The position numbers and the translations under genes are program-made. Shown in pieces: positions 12,819 to 22,439 of a stretch of DNA of 64,000 bases. The notes below the pieces were generated by a model. That model made no database searches and was not told the origin of the DNA. It worked only from the letters and a program-made list of their open reading frames with translations. Each line of letters starts with the position of its first letter. Position 1 is the stretch's first letter. Source of the DNA: Massilia sp. Bi118 (GTDB lineage: Bacteria > Pseudomonadota > Gammaproteobacteria > Burkholderiales > Burkholderiaceae_D); the NCBI RefSeq assembly GCF_918697865.1, contig NZ_CAKKMV010000006.1, positions 248,001 through 312,000 on the forward strand, given 5' to 3'.

Positions 12819-13589
12819 TTACATGGTCTTGATGCGCTCGACCATCTCGGCGCCGAAGGCGATGTACGCCTGCGCGCCTTTCGACGAAGGATCGAACACC
12901 ACGCCCGGGATGCCGTACGAGGGCGCTTCGGCCAGGCGCACGTTGCGCGGGATGATGGTCTTGAAGACCTTGTCGCCGAAGTGCTGCTCGAGCTGGGCCG
13001 AGACTTGCTGCGACAGGGTCATGCGCGGATCGAACATCACGCGCAGCAGGCCGATGATGCGCAGGTCGTGGTTCAGGTTGGCGTGCACCTTCTTGATCGT
13101 GTTGACCAGGTCGGACAAGCCTTCCAGCGCGTAGTACTCGCACTGCATCGGGATGATCACACCGTGCGCGCACACCAGGCCGTTCAGGGTCAGCATCGAC
13201 AGCGCGGGCGGGCAGTCGATCAGGATGAAATCGTAGTCGGCATCGACCTTGGCGAGGGCTTCCTTCAGGCGGCGTTCGCGGTTGTCCAGCTCGACCATCT
13301 CGACTTCGGCGCCGGCCAGCTCGCGATTCGCCGGCAGCACGTCGAAGCGCCCCGCTTCGCTGCGCAGGCGCGCGGCGGCGACGTCGGCCTCGCCCAGCAG
13401 CACCTGGTAGATCGAAGAGGCCAGCCCGGCCTTGTTGATGCCGGCGCCCATGGTGGCGTTGCCCTGCGGGTCGAGGTCGACCAGCAGCACGCGCTGGTTC
13501 AGCTTGGCCAGCCCGGCGGACAGGTTGACGCTGGTGGTGGTCTTGCCGACCCCGCCCTTCTGGTTTGCTACGCAAAAAATTTTCGCCAT
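12819..13589 (-). CDS. parA: Chromosome partitioning ATPase ParA
   Basis: The 256-residue protein begins MAKIFCVANQKGGVGKTTTSVNL with the deviant Walker A box (KGGVGKTT). DFILIDCPPALSMLTLNGL is the Walker B region. It is a small chromosomal-type ParA without an N-terminal regulatory domain, forming ATP-dependent gradients on the nucleoid to move ParB-parS complexes. It lies 103 bases after rsmG and 30 before parB. Confidence 0.97.
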   Translation of the reverse strand: MAKIFCVANQKGGVGKTTTSVNLSAGLAKLNQRVLLVDLDPQGNATMGAGINKAGLASSIYQVLLGEADVAAARLRSEAGRFDVLPANRELAGAEVEMVELDNRERRLKEALAKVDADYDFILIDCPPALSMLTLNGLVCAHGVIIPMQCEYYALEGLSDLVNTIKKVHANLNHDLRIIGLLRVMFDPRMTLSQQVSAQLEQHFGDKVFKTIIPRNVRLAEAPSYGIPGVVFDPSSKGAQAYIAFGAEMVERIKTM

Positions 13590-13692
13590 GTATGCCTTTA
13601 TAAAGCCATACCGTTAATACCATTAAAACGATTTATACTGTTTACTCGGTAATACGGTATGAACTGTTTATATCGTTTAGCCTGTTGCGCTG

Positions 13693-14352
13693 TTATTCTG
13701 ACTTCTGGCGCATTTTCTCAATATGAACCAGGTGGCGTTCCGCTCCCAGCCTGGGCACCTGCAGGGGCTCCACTTTCGTCACCTTCCATTCGGCCGGCAG
13801 CCTTTGCTGTTCGTCCTGTGGCGCTGTCCCTTTCAAGGCGATGTAGCGGCCCTGCTCCGCCAGCAGGTGCGAGGACCAGTTGACGAAATCGGACAGGTCG
13901 GCAAAGGCGCGCGAGGTGATGACGTCGAATTTGTCGCTTACCGTCAGTTCCTGCACCTTCATGGTATAGATGCTGACGTTGACCAGGCCCAGTTGCGCCT
14001 TCACCTGCGTGAGGAAGGCGGTTTTCTTGTGCACGGTGTCGATCATGGACACTTTCATGTCCGGGCGCACCACCGCCAGCACGATGCCGGGCAGGCCACC
14101 GCCCGAGCCGACGTCCAGCACGTTCTTCGAGTCTGCGAAGGCCGGCACCGCGGCCAGCGAATCGAGCAGGTGGTGGGTCACCATCTGCATCGGATCGCGC
14201 AGCGAGGTCAGGTTGTACACAGAGTTCCACTTGAACATCAGCGCCAAATAATCCAGTAGCTTTTCCTGCTGGGCCGGGGTTACATCGAGCTTCATCTCGG
14301 CGATCCCCTCGGCCAGCACTTGCGACAGGGTGTGGCGGTCGAAATTCTTCAT
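13693..14352 (-). CDS. rsmG: 16S rRNA (guanine-N7) methyltransferase RsmG (GidB)
   Basis: This 219-residue SAM-dependent enzyme methylates G527 of 16S rRNA. The motif I loop [20 protein letters not shown] and the following [12 protein letters not shown] are clear. Its start overlaps the stop of mnmG by four bases (ATGA at 14349-14352), so translation is coupled. The mnmG-rsmG-parA-parB order is conserved near origins in many bacteria. Confidence 0.97.
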   Translation of the reverse strand: MKNFDRHTLSQVLAEGIAEMKLDVTPAQQEKLLDYLALMFKWNSVYNLTSLRDPMQMVTHHLLDSLAAVPAFADSKNVLDVGSGGGLPGIVLAVVRPDMKVSMIDTVHKKTAFLTQVKAQLGLVNVSIYTMKVQELTVSDKFDVITSRAFADLSDFVNWSSHLLAEQGRYIALKGTAPQDEQQRLPAEWKVTKVEPLQVPRLGAERHLVHIEKMRQKSE

Positions 14353-16307
14353 TCGGCCAGCTCCTGCTTCGGCTCTTCACCGGTGTTCTCCGTCGGGGTA
14401 TTGGTAAAACCCTTGGCGCCGCGTTTTTTCAGGTGCACCAGCAGCAGGGAGATCGCCGCCGGGGTCACGCCGGAGATGCGCGAAGCCTGGCCCAGGGTCT
14501 CCGGACGCTGCTTATCCAGCTTCTGGCGGACCTCGATCGACAGCGCCACGATCTCCAGGTAGTTCAGGTTTTCCGGCAGTTTCAGGTTTTCGTAGTAGTC
14601 GTGACGCTCCACTTCGCGCGCCTGGCGATCGATATAGCCCGAATATTTCAATTGGATCTCGACCTGCTCCTTGACCGCCGGATCTTCCACGCCGGGGCCG
14701 GCCAGCGCCTGCCCTTCGTTGCCCTGCATGGTCATCAGCTTGTCGTACTCGACGCCCGGTCGACGCAGCAGATCCGCCAGGTTGTACTCGCGTTCGATGG
14801 CCTGGCCGATCACGCGCTCGGATTCGGCAGCCGCCAGGATGCGCGGATTCACCCAGGTCGCACGCAGGCGTTCCAGCTCCAGCGCGACCGATTCGCGCTT
14901 GCGCTCGAAGGCTTCCCATTGCGCATCGCCGACCACGCCCAGCTTGCGGCCGATCTCGGTCAGGCGCATGTCGGCATTGTCCTCGCGCAGCGACAGGCGG
15001 TATTCCGCCCGGCTGGTGAACATGCGGTAGGGCTCGGCCACGCCCTGGGTGGTGAGGTCGTCGACCAGCACGCCGAGGTAGGCTTCCGAACGTCCCGGGG
15101 TCCAGGCTTCCTTGCCCTGGGTCTGCAGCGCGGCGTTGATACCGGCCAGCATGCCCTGCGCCGCCGCTTCTTCGTAGCCGGTGGTGCCGTTGATCTGGCC
15201 GGCAAAGAACAGGCCCTGGATGGCCTTGGTTTCCAGCGAAGCTTTCAGGCCGCGCGGGTCGAAATAATCGTATTCGATCGCATAGCCGGGGCGCAGGATG
15301 AACGCGTTTTCCAGGCCGCGCATCGAACGCACCAGGGCCAGCTGCACGTCGAAAGGCAGGCTGGTCGAGATCCCGTTCGGGTAGAACTCGTTGGTGGTGA
15401 GACCCTCCGGCTCGAGGAAGATCTGGTGCGATTCCTTCGAGGCGAAGCGGTGGATCTTGTCTTCGATCGAGGGGCAGTAGCGCGGGCCGACGCCTTCGAT
15501 GACGCCGGTGTACATCGGGCTGCGGTCGAGGCCGTTGCGGATGATGTCGTGGGTCTGCGCATTCGTGTGCGTGACCCAGCACGGTACCTGCTTCGGGTGC
15601 ATGGAAACATTGCCCATGTACGAGAACACCGGCACCGGATCGAGGTCGCCCGGCTGCTCGGTCATGGCCGCGAAATCGATGCTGCGGCCATCGATGCGCG
15701 GCGGCGTACCGGTTTTCAGGCGGCCCTGCGGCAGTTTCAATTCCTTCAGGCGCGCGGACAGTGAGACCGCTGCCGGATCGCCGGCGCGGCCGGCCGTGTA
15801 GTTCTGCAGGCCGACATGGATCTTCCCGTCAAGGAAAGTACCGGCGGTCAGCACCACGGCGCGGGCGCGGAACTGCAGGCCGATCTGGGTCACGGCGCCA
15901 ACCACGCGCTCGCCTTCGACCATCAGGTCGTCGACCGACTGCTGGAACAGCCACAAATTCGGCTGGTTTTCCAGGCGCGAACGGATCGCCGCCTTGTACA
16001 GGACGCGGTCGGCCTGGGCGCGGGTGGCGCGCACGGCAGGGCCTTTCGACGAGTTCAGGATGCGGAACTGGATGCCGGCTTCGTCGGTGGCGATGGCCAT
16101 CGCGCCGCCCATGGCGTCGACTTCCTTGACCAGATGGCCCTTGCCGATACCGCCGATCGACGGGTTGCAGGACATCGCCCCGAGGGTTTCGATGTTGTGA
16201 GTAAGCAATAGGGTCTTCTGACCCATGCGTGCAGACGCGAGTGCCGCTTCGGTGCCGGCATGGCCGCCGCCGACGACGATCACGTCGAATTCTGTCGGAA
16301 ATAACAT
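14349..16307 (-). CDS. mnmG: tRNA uridine-5-carboxymethylaminomethyl modification enzyme MnmG (GidA)
   Basis: A 652-residue FAD protein that, with MnmE, modifies the wobble uridine of certain tRNAs. The N-terminal dinucleotide loop [56 protein letters not shown] with its catalytic-region Cys, and the C-terminal helical domain ([20 protein letters not shown]) are all present. It is slightly longer than E. coli MnmG because of an unconserved tail ([18 protein letters not shown]). mnmE is not adjacent in this window. Confidence 0.98.
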   Translation of the reverse strand: MLFPTEFDVIVVGGGHAGTEAALASARMGQKTLLLTHNIETLGAMSCNPSIGGIGKGHLVKEVDAMGGAMAIATDEAGIQFRILNSSKGPAVRATRAQADRVLYKAAIRSRLENQPNLWLFQQSVDDLMVEGERVVGAVTQIGLQFRARAVVLTAGTFLDGKIHVGLQNYTAGRAGDPAAVSLSARLKELKLPQGRLKTGTPPRIDGRSIDFAAMTEQPGDLDPVPVFSYMGNVSMHPKQVPCWVTHTNAQTHDIIRNGLDRSPMYTGVIEGVGPRYCPSIEDKIHRFASKESHQIFLEPEGLTTNEFYPNGISTSLPFDVQLALVRSMRGLENAFILRPGYAIEYDYFDPRGLKASLETKAIQGLFFAGQINGTTGYEEAAAQGMLAGINAALQTQGKEAWTPGRSEAYLGVLVDDLTTQGVAEPYRMFTSRAEYRLSLREDNADMRLTEIGRKLGVVGDAQWEAFERKRESVALELERLRATWVNPRILAAAESERVIGQAIEREYNLADLLRRPGVEYDKLMTMQGNEGQALAGPGVEDPAVKEQVEIQLKYSGYIDRQAREVERHDYYENLKLPENLNYLEIVALSIEVRQKLDKQRPETLGQASRISGVTPAAISLLLVHLKKRGAKGFTNTPTENTGEEPKQELAE

Positions 16308-16396
16308 GATGGAATGTGCTGCGAGGAGAGTTAAGCAGGGATTATAGATTCTTTTTTCCGTGCGGCTTCGCTTGCGGGTCGAAAACGACAGAAAAT

Positions 16397-16412
16397 TGTT
16401 TCACGTGGAACC
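16397..16412. promoter_or_regulatory. parS-like ParB-binding site (two mismatches)
   Basis: TGTTTCACGTGGAACC differs from the palindrome TGTTTCACGTGAAACA at positions 12 and 16, and its right half resembles parS sites of Pseudomonas. It lies just upstream of mnmG, 1.1 kb from a perfect site. Confidence 0.75.
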
Positions 16413-16485
16413 AAACAGACGGCTTGCTGGACTGTGAATATGCGGTTGATACTATGCTTTTCCAGCCTGTCTACGAGCTCCCCAG

Positions 16486-17535
16486 ATGATTCGCTATCCT
16501 GCCCGTATCGCCCTGCTCTTGTCCGTTTTGCCGATGTCGACGCTTTACGCGGCTGACTCACCGCAGCTGCGTTTCTTTCACAAGGACTGGGAAATTGCCT
16601 GCGACAACACGCGTACCTGCCGCGCAGCCGGCTACCAGGACGACGATGCCGAAGCGGGTGTCTCGGTACTGCTGACCCGCGCCGCCGGCGCGAATCAGAA
16701 CCCGCGTGTGCAGCTGAAGTTGGCAGACACCGGCTCGGCTCCGCCCGACAGCGTGCAGATGCACGTGGCCGGCCGGCGGCTCGGCGCCGTCAAGATCGAC
16801 GGCGACGCCAAGGGTGAGCTCGACGCAAGCCAGACCGAGGCACTGCTCGCGGCCGTGCTCAAGGATGCACCGATCAGCTGGACGGCGAAAACGGAAAGCT
16901 GGAAGCTTTCCACCAAAGGAGCGAATGCGGTCCTGCTGAAAATGGATGAATTCCAGGGACGGCTGGGCACGCCCGGCGCGCTGGTGCGCAAAGGAAGGAA
17001 ATCGGCATCGTCGGTGGCGCCTGCCCTCCCGCTTCCCGAACTGGTTGCGGCGCCGGTCCGTAGCGACGAGCCCGATCCGCGCCTAGTGCCGGCGAAACAA
17101 CTGACGGCACTGCTGGCGGAACTGCGCAAGACACTCGGCGACGAAGATGGAAACAGCTGCGAGGGCTTCGACGAGAACGCACGCAGCCCAGCCAAGCTGT
17201 CCGCGTACCGCTTGTCTGATTCTCGGCTCCTGGTGTCGCTAGGCTGTTTCATGGCGACCTATAACAGCGGCGACGCTTATTGGGTAACCAACGCGTTGCC
17301 GCCGTTTGCCCCAGTAATGGTGACAAACGCCGGCAGCGATTACAGCGAGGGCAGGATCTACGCCATCCAGAAAGGCCGCGGCATGGGTGACTGCATATCG
17401 AGCGACACCTGGACCTGGGACGGACAAGGTTTTGTTCACACGTCGTCGATGACGACCGGCATGTGCAAAGGCATTGCAGCGGGCGGGGCCTGGGAGTTGC
17501 CAACTCTGGTGGTAAAAGTCAAACAACCGAAATAA
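16486..17535 (+). CDS. DUF1176 domain-containing exported protein
   Basis: This 349-residue protein has a Sec signal peptide ending near TLYA-AD. The mature N-terminus (FHKDWEIACDNTRTCRAAGY) carries the paired cysteines and the W..ACDN..TC pattern of DUF1176 proteins. The C-terminal half has further cysteines (GNSCEGF, SLGCFMATYN, GMGDCISSDTW, TGMCKG) that could form periplasmic disulfides. Function is unknown for the family. The gene is monocistronic on the plus strand, bracketed by two parS-type sequences. Confidence 0.75.
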   Translation: MIRYPARIALLLSVLPMSTLYAADSPQLRFFHKDWEIACDNTRTCRAAGYQDDDAEAGVSVLLTRAAGANQNPRVQLKLADTGSAPPDSVQMHVAGRRLGAVKIDGDAKGELDASQTEALLAAVLKDAPISWTAKTESWKLSTKGANAVLLKMDEFQGRLGTPGALVRKGRKSASSVAPALPLPELVAAPVRSDEPDPRLVPAKQLTALLAELRKTLGDEDGNSCEGFDENARSPAKLSAYRLSDSRLLVSLGCFMATYNSGDAYWVTNALPPFAPVMVTNAGSDYSEGRIYAIQKGRGMGDCISSDTWTWDGQGFVHTSSMTTGMCKGIAAGGAWELPTLVVKVKQPK

Positions 17536-17544
17536 TGTCCAGCT

Positions 17545-17560
17545 GTTTCACGTGAAACAT
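17545..17560. promoter_or_regulatory. parS site (perfect palindrome)
   Basis: TGTTTCACGTGAAACA is a perfect 16-bp palindrome identical to the canonical chromosomal parS. It lies between the convergent DUF1176 and TauE-like genes, about 4 kb from parAB. Confidence 0.93.
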
Positions 17561-18330
17561 TACCAGCCGAGGTGTTTGAAGGAGTCGTAGGCTGTCTTTA
17601 CAATCAGCAAGGACACCACGACCAGGAACAGCTTGCGCACGAAACCGCTGCCATGCTTCAGCGCCAGCCGCGTCCCGATCAGCGAGCCCATCACCTGGAA
17701 CACCGCCATCACCGCCGCCAGCTTCCAGATCAGGTGGCCGCTGTAGCCGAACCAGATCAGGGCCGAGAAATTGCAGGCGACGTTGACGATCTTCGCCGCT
17801 ACCGAGGCGCCGAGGAAATCGAAGCCGAAGAAGCGCACGAACATGAAGATCAGGAAGCTGCCGGTGCCCGGACCGAAGAAGCCGTCATAAAAACCGATGG
17901 CGGCGCCGACACCCATGGCCAGCACGCGCTCGGTCATGCCGCTATGGACCGGCGCATGCACCGACCCAAAATCCTTCTTTTTAAATGTGTAGATGGCGAC
18001 CGCCACCAGCACCAGGGGCAGCAGGCTGCGCACGAAATCGGCCGGCACGCGGGTCACGGTCCAGGCGCCGACGAAGGCCAGCGCAAAAGCAGCGGCGGCG
18101 GCCGGCGCGGCGGTACCCCATGCCACCGGCACCCGGCGCGCATATTTGACGGCCGCGACCGAGGTGCCGCAGATCGACGCCAGCTTGTTTGTCCCGATCA
18201 GCGTCGCCGGCACTTCCTTCGGGAACACGGCAAAGATCGCCGGGATCTGGATCAGCCCTCCCCCTCCCACCACAGCATCGACAAGACCGGCAAGAAAGGC
18301 CGCGCAGGCCAGGAGGACAAGGTCGAACAT
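17560..18330 (-). CDS. TauE/SafE family sulfite exporter-like permease
   Basis: The 256-residue protein starting MFDLVLLACAAFLAGLVDAVVGGGGLIQIP has about eight membrane helices and the two internal half-repeats of the TauE/SafE family, including GAAIGFYDGFFGPGTGSFLIF, the second copy of the signature. Family members export or import small organosulfur or C2 compounds; the substrate here is not predictable. The ATG at 18330 is used because it gives the standard N-terminus; a longer in-frame extension lacks support. Confidence 0.88.
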   Translation of the reverse strand: MFDLVLLACAAFLAGLVDAVVGGGGLIQIPAIFAVFPKEVPATLIGTNKLASICGTSVAAVKYARRVPVAWGTAAPAAAAAFALAFVGAWTVTRVPADFVRSLLPLVLVAVAIYTFKKKDFGSVHAPVHSGMTERVLAMGVGAAIGFYDGFFGPGTGSFLIFMFVRFFGFDFLGASVAAKIVNVACNFSALIWFGYSGHLIWKLAAVMAVFQVMGSLIGTRLALKHGSGFVRKLFLVVVSLLIVKTAYDSFKHLGW

Positions 18331-18430
18331 GGAAACAAATGCACTCGGAGGGAAACCGCCATTGTACGGTAACGAAACGCGGTGGCTGGTGTAAGCTTGA
18401 GAAAACACAACATCATCAGGAGACGCCACG

Positions 18431-19600
18431 ATGAGCACCTTCACCTCCGCATTCAGCTTCAGTACCGTGTCCAGCATGGTGTCCGAACCCGGCGCTTCGC
18501 TGCGGCTGGGACAGTTCGTCGCCGAGCGTTTCCCGGGCGTGCGGCGGGTGCTGGTGGTGACCGATCCTGGCTTCCTGCGCACCGGCCTGGCCGAGCCGCC
18601 ACGCGCCAGCCTGGAGCGCCATGGGATGACGGTGAGCGTCTACGCGGATGTGCTCGCCGATCCGCCCGAGGCCGTGGTCGAGGCAGCTGCGGCCTTCGCC
18701 CGCAAGCAGGGCAGCGAACTGGTGATCGGCCTTGGCGGCGGCAGCTCGATGGACGTGGCCAAGCTGGTCGCGGTGCTGGCCGGCAACGAGCAGCCGCTGG
18801 CCGAGATGTACGGTATCGGCAAGGTCGCTGGCCAGCGCCTGCCGCTCGTCCAGGTGCCGACCACCGCCGGCACCGGTTCCGAAGTCACGAACATCGCCAT
18901 CGTCACCACCGGCGAGACCACCAAGATGGGCGTGGTCGCGCCCCAGCTGTATGCCGACCTGGCCGTGCTGGACGCCAGCCTGACGGTGGGCCTGCCGCCG
19001 GCGGTCACCGCCGCCACCGGCATCGACGCCATGGTGCATGCGATCGAAGCCTATACCAGCCGGCACAAGAAGAACCCGCTGTCGGACATGCTGGCGCGCC
19101 AGGCGCTGTCTCTGCTGTCGGCGAATATCGTCAAGGCCTGTGAGAACGGCCACAACCTCGATGCGAGACAAGCTATGCTGCTGGGCGCCTGCCTGGCCGG
19201 GCAGGCGTTCTCGAATGCGCCGGTGGCGGCGGTGCACGCGCTGGCCTATCCGATCGGCGGGATTTTTCACGTGGCGCACGGGCTGTCGAACTCCTTGGTC
19301 TTGCCACACGTGCTGCGTTTCAACCTGCCGGCGGCGAGCAGCCACTATGCGGAACTGGCCGGCATCGTCGTGCCGCACGCCAGCGGCAGCGAAGAGGCGC
19401 GGGCCCAGGCCTTGATTGTTGCAATGCAGCAGATCGCCAAGATCACGGGGGTGGAGACGACCTTGCAGCAGGTCGGGATCGCCGAGCGCGACCTCGACCG
19501 CCTGGCCGACGATGCGATGCTGCAGACCCGCCTGCTGGGGAATAATCCGCGCGAGCTGACGCGGGAGGATGCGCGTGCGATTTACGCGGCCGCGCTGTGA
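18431..19600 (+). CDS. Iron-containing alcohol dehydrogenase
   Basis: The 389-residue group III alcohol dehydrogenase has the nucleotide-binding GLGGGSSMDVAKL, the PTTAGTGSEVTNIAI block, and the metal-ligand region DAMVHAIEAYTS with downstream H residues in FHVAHGLSNSLVLPHVLRF. It should oxidise an alcohol or reduce an aldehyde using NAD(P). Similar proteins include L-threonine/1,3-propanediol dehydrogenases and maleylacetate reductases; the substrate is not resolved. It is followed directly by a palindromic repeat. Confidence 0.9.
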   Translation: MSTFTSAFSFSTVSSMVSEPGASLRLGQFVAERFPGVRRVLVVTDPGFLRTGLAEPPRASLERHGMTVSVYADVLADPPEAVVEAAAAFARKQGSELVIGLGGGSSMDVAKLVAVLAGNEQPLAEMYGIGKVAGQRLPLVQVPTTAGTGSEVTNIAIVTTGETTKMGVVAPQLYADLAVLDASLTVGLPPAVTAATGIDAMVHAIEAYTSRHKKNPLSDMLARQALSLLSANIVKACENGHNLDARQAMLLGACLAGQAFSNAPVAAVHALAYPIGGIFHVAHGLSNSLVLPHVLRFNLPAASSHYAELAGIVVPHASGSEEARAQALIVAMQQIAKITGVETTLQQVGIAERDLDRLADDAMLQTRLLGNNPRELTREDARAIYAAAL

Positions 19601-19605
19601 ATCCG

Positions 19606-19669
19606 CCGTCATTCCCGCGAAGGCGGGAATCCAAGCAAACTTGGGTTCCCGCCTTCGCGGGAACGACGT
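19606..19669. repeat. REP/BIME-like palindromic repeat, copy 1
   Basis: Two arms, each containing CCCGCGAAGGCGGG or its inverse, face each other around CCAAGCAAACTTGG. Related copies are at 35821-35907 and 57572-57672, all at gene ends. This is a dispersed intergenic repeat and may stabilise transcript ends. Confidence 0.85.
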
Positions 19670-19681
19670 GAACAAGCTAAC

Positions 19682-20521
19682 TTAGAAGCTGCTCTGCGGC
19701 TTCTTCGCCCCAAGAAAATCCAGCAGCAAGGTATTCACCTTATCGTGCGCCGTCAGCTGCAGCCAGTGGTCGGCGTCGTGGATGCGCTCGAAGCGGAACT
19801 CGCCATCGACGTAATGGGCGGAATCGCGCATCTGCTTTTCGCCCAGGGCTGCGTCGCGGTCGCTCCAGATGCCCATCACGGGAACTTTTACAGGTGGCAA
19901 AGATTGCGGCAGCGCCAGCTTCAGGTTGGCCCGGTAATAGTTCAGCGCCGCCGTCAGGCGCCCCGGTGGGTCGAGGTCGCGCTTCCAGAAATCGGCCTGG
20001 CCTGGCTCGCTGGTGAACTGGCGCAGCGCGAACCAGTCGGCCGCCCGCAGCGCGTGTTCGGCGATGCCCGGCATGCAGAAAAACGGCACGTAGGCCATGC
20101 GCAGTTGCTGCAGGATACCGGCATGGAAAATCGCCGAAGGGTGGCCGGTCGACATCGTGACGAAGCGCTCGATGCGCGTCGGCGCCATCGATGCCAGCTG
20201 CCAGCCGATGATGCCGCCCCAGTCGTGCCCGACCAGGTGTACCTTGTCGATCTTGAGCGCGTCCAGCAGGCTGAGAATGTCGGCGCGGATCTTGTCCAGC
20301 GTGTAGTCGAGCACGTAAGGAGGCGCATCGGTACGGCCATAGCCGCGCAGGTCGGGGGCGATGACGCGGAAGCCGGCACCGGCCAGCACCGGCACCTGCT
20401 TGCGCCAGACGAGATGGGTGTCGGGAAAACCGTGCAGCAGCAGGATGACCGGCCCCTGCCCGGTCGAGGTGGCGTGCATGTGGATGCCGTTGGTATTCAC
20501 CATCAGGGATTCGTCGACCAC
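19682..20521 (-). CDS. Alpha/beta hydrolase, epoxide hydrolase-like
   Basis: This 279-residue enzyme has the oxyanion segment LLLHGFPDTHLVW, the nucleophile elbow VGHDWGGIIGW with Asp rather than Ser (as in epoxide hydrolases and haloalkane dehalogenases), and a C-terminal His in IHDADHWLQL. A GTG at 20521 follows GGAGG by five bases and is preferred; an ATG at 20503 is the alternative. It lies 16 bases after livM and is probably the last gene of the liv operon, suggesting a role in handling the transported compound. Confidence 0.85.
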   Translation of the reverse strand: MVDESLMVNTNGIHMHATSTGQGPVILLLHGFPDTHLVWRKQVPVLAGAGFRVIAPDLRGYGRTDAPPYVLDYTLDKIRADILSLLDALKIDKVHLVGHDWGGIIGWQLASMAPTRIERFVTMSTGHPSAIFHAGILQQLRMAYVPFFCMPGIAEHALRAADWFALRQFTSEPGQADFWKRDLDPPGRLTAALNYYRANLKLALPQSLPPVKVPVMGIWSDRDAALGEKQMRDSAHYVDGEFRFERIHDADHWLQLTAHDKVNTLLLDFLGAKKPQSSF

Positions 20522-20537
20522 ATGCACCTCCAGTGTT

Positions 20538-21521
20538 TTAGGCTGCTGTCCCCTTGCGCCTGGCGGCATCGAAGACCGCCGCGATTTCGCCGACGATGCC
20601 GCGCCGGAACAGCAGCACGCACGCGACAAAGATCAGCCCGGTGACGATGCCCACCGATTCGCCCAGGGATGAAAACCATTCTACATGCGTCTTCTCGGCG
20701 AGGAAGTTCCCTACGTCGCCGAGCTTGTTTTCCAGGGCGACCACCAGGAAGGCGCCTAGGATCGGTCCCGCCAATGTCCCCATCCCGCCCACCAGGGTCA
20801 TCAGGATGACGAGGCCGGACATGGTCCAGTGCACGTCGGTCAGAGTCTCGAAGCCCAGTACGACCGTTTTCAAGGCCCCTGCAAGGCCCGCCAGGGCCGC
20901 GGAAAGCACGAAGGCGAGCAGCTTGACCCTGTCGACCTCATAGCCCAGGGAAATGGCTCTAGGCTCGTTTTCCTTGATCGCCTTGAGCACCTGGCCGAAA
21001 GGCGAGTGGATGATGCGCACGATCAGCGCAAAAGCGCCCACGAACAGCGCCAGCACCACGTAGTACATCGTCAGGTCATGGCCCAGGTCGAGCACGCCCA
21101 GCAGTTTCCCGCGCGGCACGCCCTGCAAGCCATCCTCGCCATGCGTAAAGGGCGCGCGCAGGGCGCCGAAGTAGACCATCTGGGCCAGCGCCAGCGTGAT
21201 CATCGAAAAATAAATGCCCTGGCGCCGAATCGCGAGCAGACCCATCACCAGGCCGATGGCGGCGGCGGCCAGCACGCCGAGCACGATGCCGGCTTCGAAG
21301 GGCAGTCCCAGCGTCGTCAGGGCGTAACCAGCCACATAGCCGGCGCCGCCGAAGAAGGCGGCATGGCCGAAGGACAGCAGGCCGGTATAGCCGATCAAGA
21401 GGTTGAAGGCGCAGGCGAACAGCCCGAAGCACAGCAGCTTCATCAGGAAAACCGGGTAGCCGACGAAGGGGGCCGCCAGTGCGACAGCCAGGGCGATCAA
21501 ATAGCCGAGTTTCCTATTCAT
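20538..21521 (-). CDS. livM: Branched-chain amino acid/amide ABC transporter permease (LivM-like)
   Basis: A 327-residue permease with about eight hydrophobic segments. NLLIGYTGLLSFGHAAFFGGAGY and EVDRVKLLAFVLSAALAGLAGAL are the LivM signatures. The ATG at 21521 has AAGGAATT just upstream. It pairs with LivH to form the membrane channel for a HAAT-family importer. It is fourth or fifth in the livGFKHM operon, 50 bases after livH. Confidence 0.93.
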   Translation of the reverse strand: MNRKLGYLIALAVALAAPFVGYPVFLMKLLCFGLFACAFNLLIGYTGLLSFGHAAFFGGAGYVAGYALTTLGLPFEAGIVLGVLAAAAIGLVMGLLAIRRQGIYFSMITLALAQMVYFGALRAPFTHGEDGLQGVPRGKLLGVLDLGHDLTMYYVVLALFVGAFALIVRIIHSPFGQVLKAIKENEPRAISLGYEVDRVKLLAFVLSAALAGLAGALKTVVLGFETLTDVHWTMSGLVILMTLVGGMGTLAGPILGAFLVVALENKLGDVGNFLAEKTHVEWFSSLGESVGIVTGLIFVACVLLFRRGIVGEIAAVFDAARRKGTAA

Positions 21522-21571
21522 AATTCCTTTCTTAAAGGGCCTCGAAAACCGCGGCAGGTTTGCGAGGTCCT

Positions 21572-22435
21572 TTATTTCTCCTTGCCGAACAGGCCGGCCG
21601 GCCGCAGCAGCAGCACGATCACCATCACCACGAACACCACCACCTCCGAGGCTTCCGGATAAAACACCCGGGTCAGGCCCTCGATCACGCCCAGGCCCAG
21701 GCCGGTGAGGATGGAACCGAGGATCGAGCCCATGCCGCCGATCACCACCACCGCGAACACGACGATGATCAGGTTCGATCCCATCAGCGGCGTGACGTTG
21801 ATGACGGGCGCCGCCAGCACGCCGGCAAAGCCCGCCAGGGCCACGCCGAAGCCATAGGTCAGTGTCACCATCAGCGGCACATTGACGCCGAAGGCTTCGA
21901 CCAGCTTCGGGTTCTCGGTGCCGGCGCGCAGGTAGGCGCCCAGTTTCGTCTTTTCGATCGTGAACCAGGTCGCCAGGCAGACCGTCAGCGAAGCGGCGAC
22001 CACCCAGGCGCGGTAGTTCGGCAGGATCATGAAGCCGAGGTCGGTGGCGCCCGCCAGCGCTTCCGGCACGTCCAGGGTCTGGCCGGACACGCCGTAGAAG
22101 GAGCGGAACACGCCCTCCAGCAGCAGGGTGATGCCGAAGGTCAGCAGCAGGCCGTACAAATGGTCCAGCTTGTACAGCCAGCGCAGCATGGTTTTCTCGA
22201 CCAGGATGCCGAACACGCCCACCAGCAGCGGCGCCAGCACCAGCATCGCCCAATAGTTCAGGCCGAAGGCGGTGACGCCGATGTAGGCGAGGAAGGCGCC
22301 CATCATGTACAGCGCCCCATGCGAGAAATTGATGACGTTGAGCAGGCCGAAGATCACGGCCAGGCCCAGCGACAGCATCGCATAGAAGGAACCGTTGACC
22401 AGCCCCAGCAGGAGCTGGCTCATCATCGCCTGCAT
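21572..22435 (-). CDS. livH: Branched-chain amino acid/amide ABC transporter permease (LivH-like)
   Basis: This 287-residue inner-membrane permease has the family start QLLLGLVNGSFYAMLSLGLAVIFG and the coupling region ENPKLVEAFGVNVPLM. It forms a heterodimer with LivM. The gap to the substrate-binding gene is only 4 bases, so the two are co-translated. Confidence 0.94.
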   Translation of the reverse strand: MQAMMSQLLLGLVNGSFYAMLSLGLAVIFGLLNVINFSHGALYMMGAFLAYIGVTAFGLNYWAMLVLAPLLVGVFGILVEKTMLRWLYKLDHLYGLLLTFGITLLLEGVFRSFYGVSGQTLDVPEALAGATDLGFMILPNYRAWVVAASLTVCLATWFTIEKTKLGAYLRAGTENPKLVEAFGVNVPLMVTLTYGFGVALAGFAGVLAAPVINVTPLMGSNLIIVVFAVVVIGGMGSILGSILTGLGLGVIEGLTRVFYPEASEVVVFVVMVIVLLLRPAGLFGKEK

Positions 22436-22439
22436 CTAC

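Noticed and set aside
20538..22253. A continuous frame that would fuse a 240-residue Arg/Gly-rich extension to LivM
   Set aside because: The N-terminal extension is a shadow of livH; the real LivM starts at the ATG at 21521 with AAGGAA upstream.
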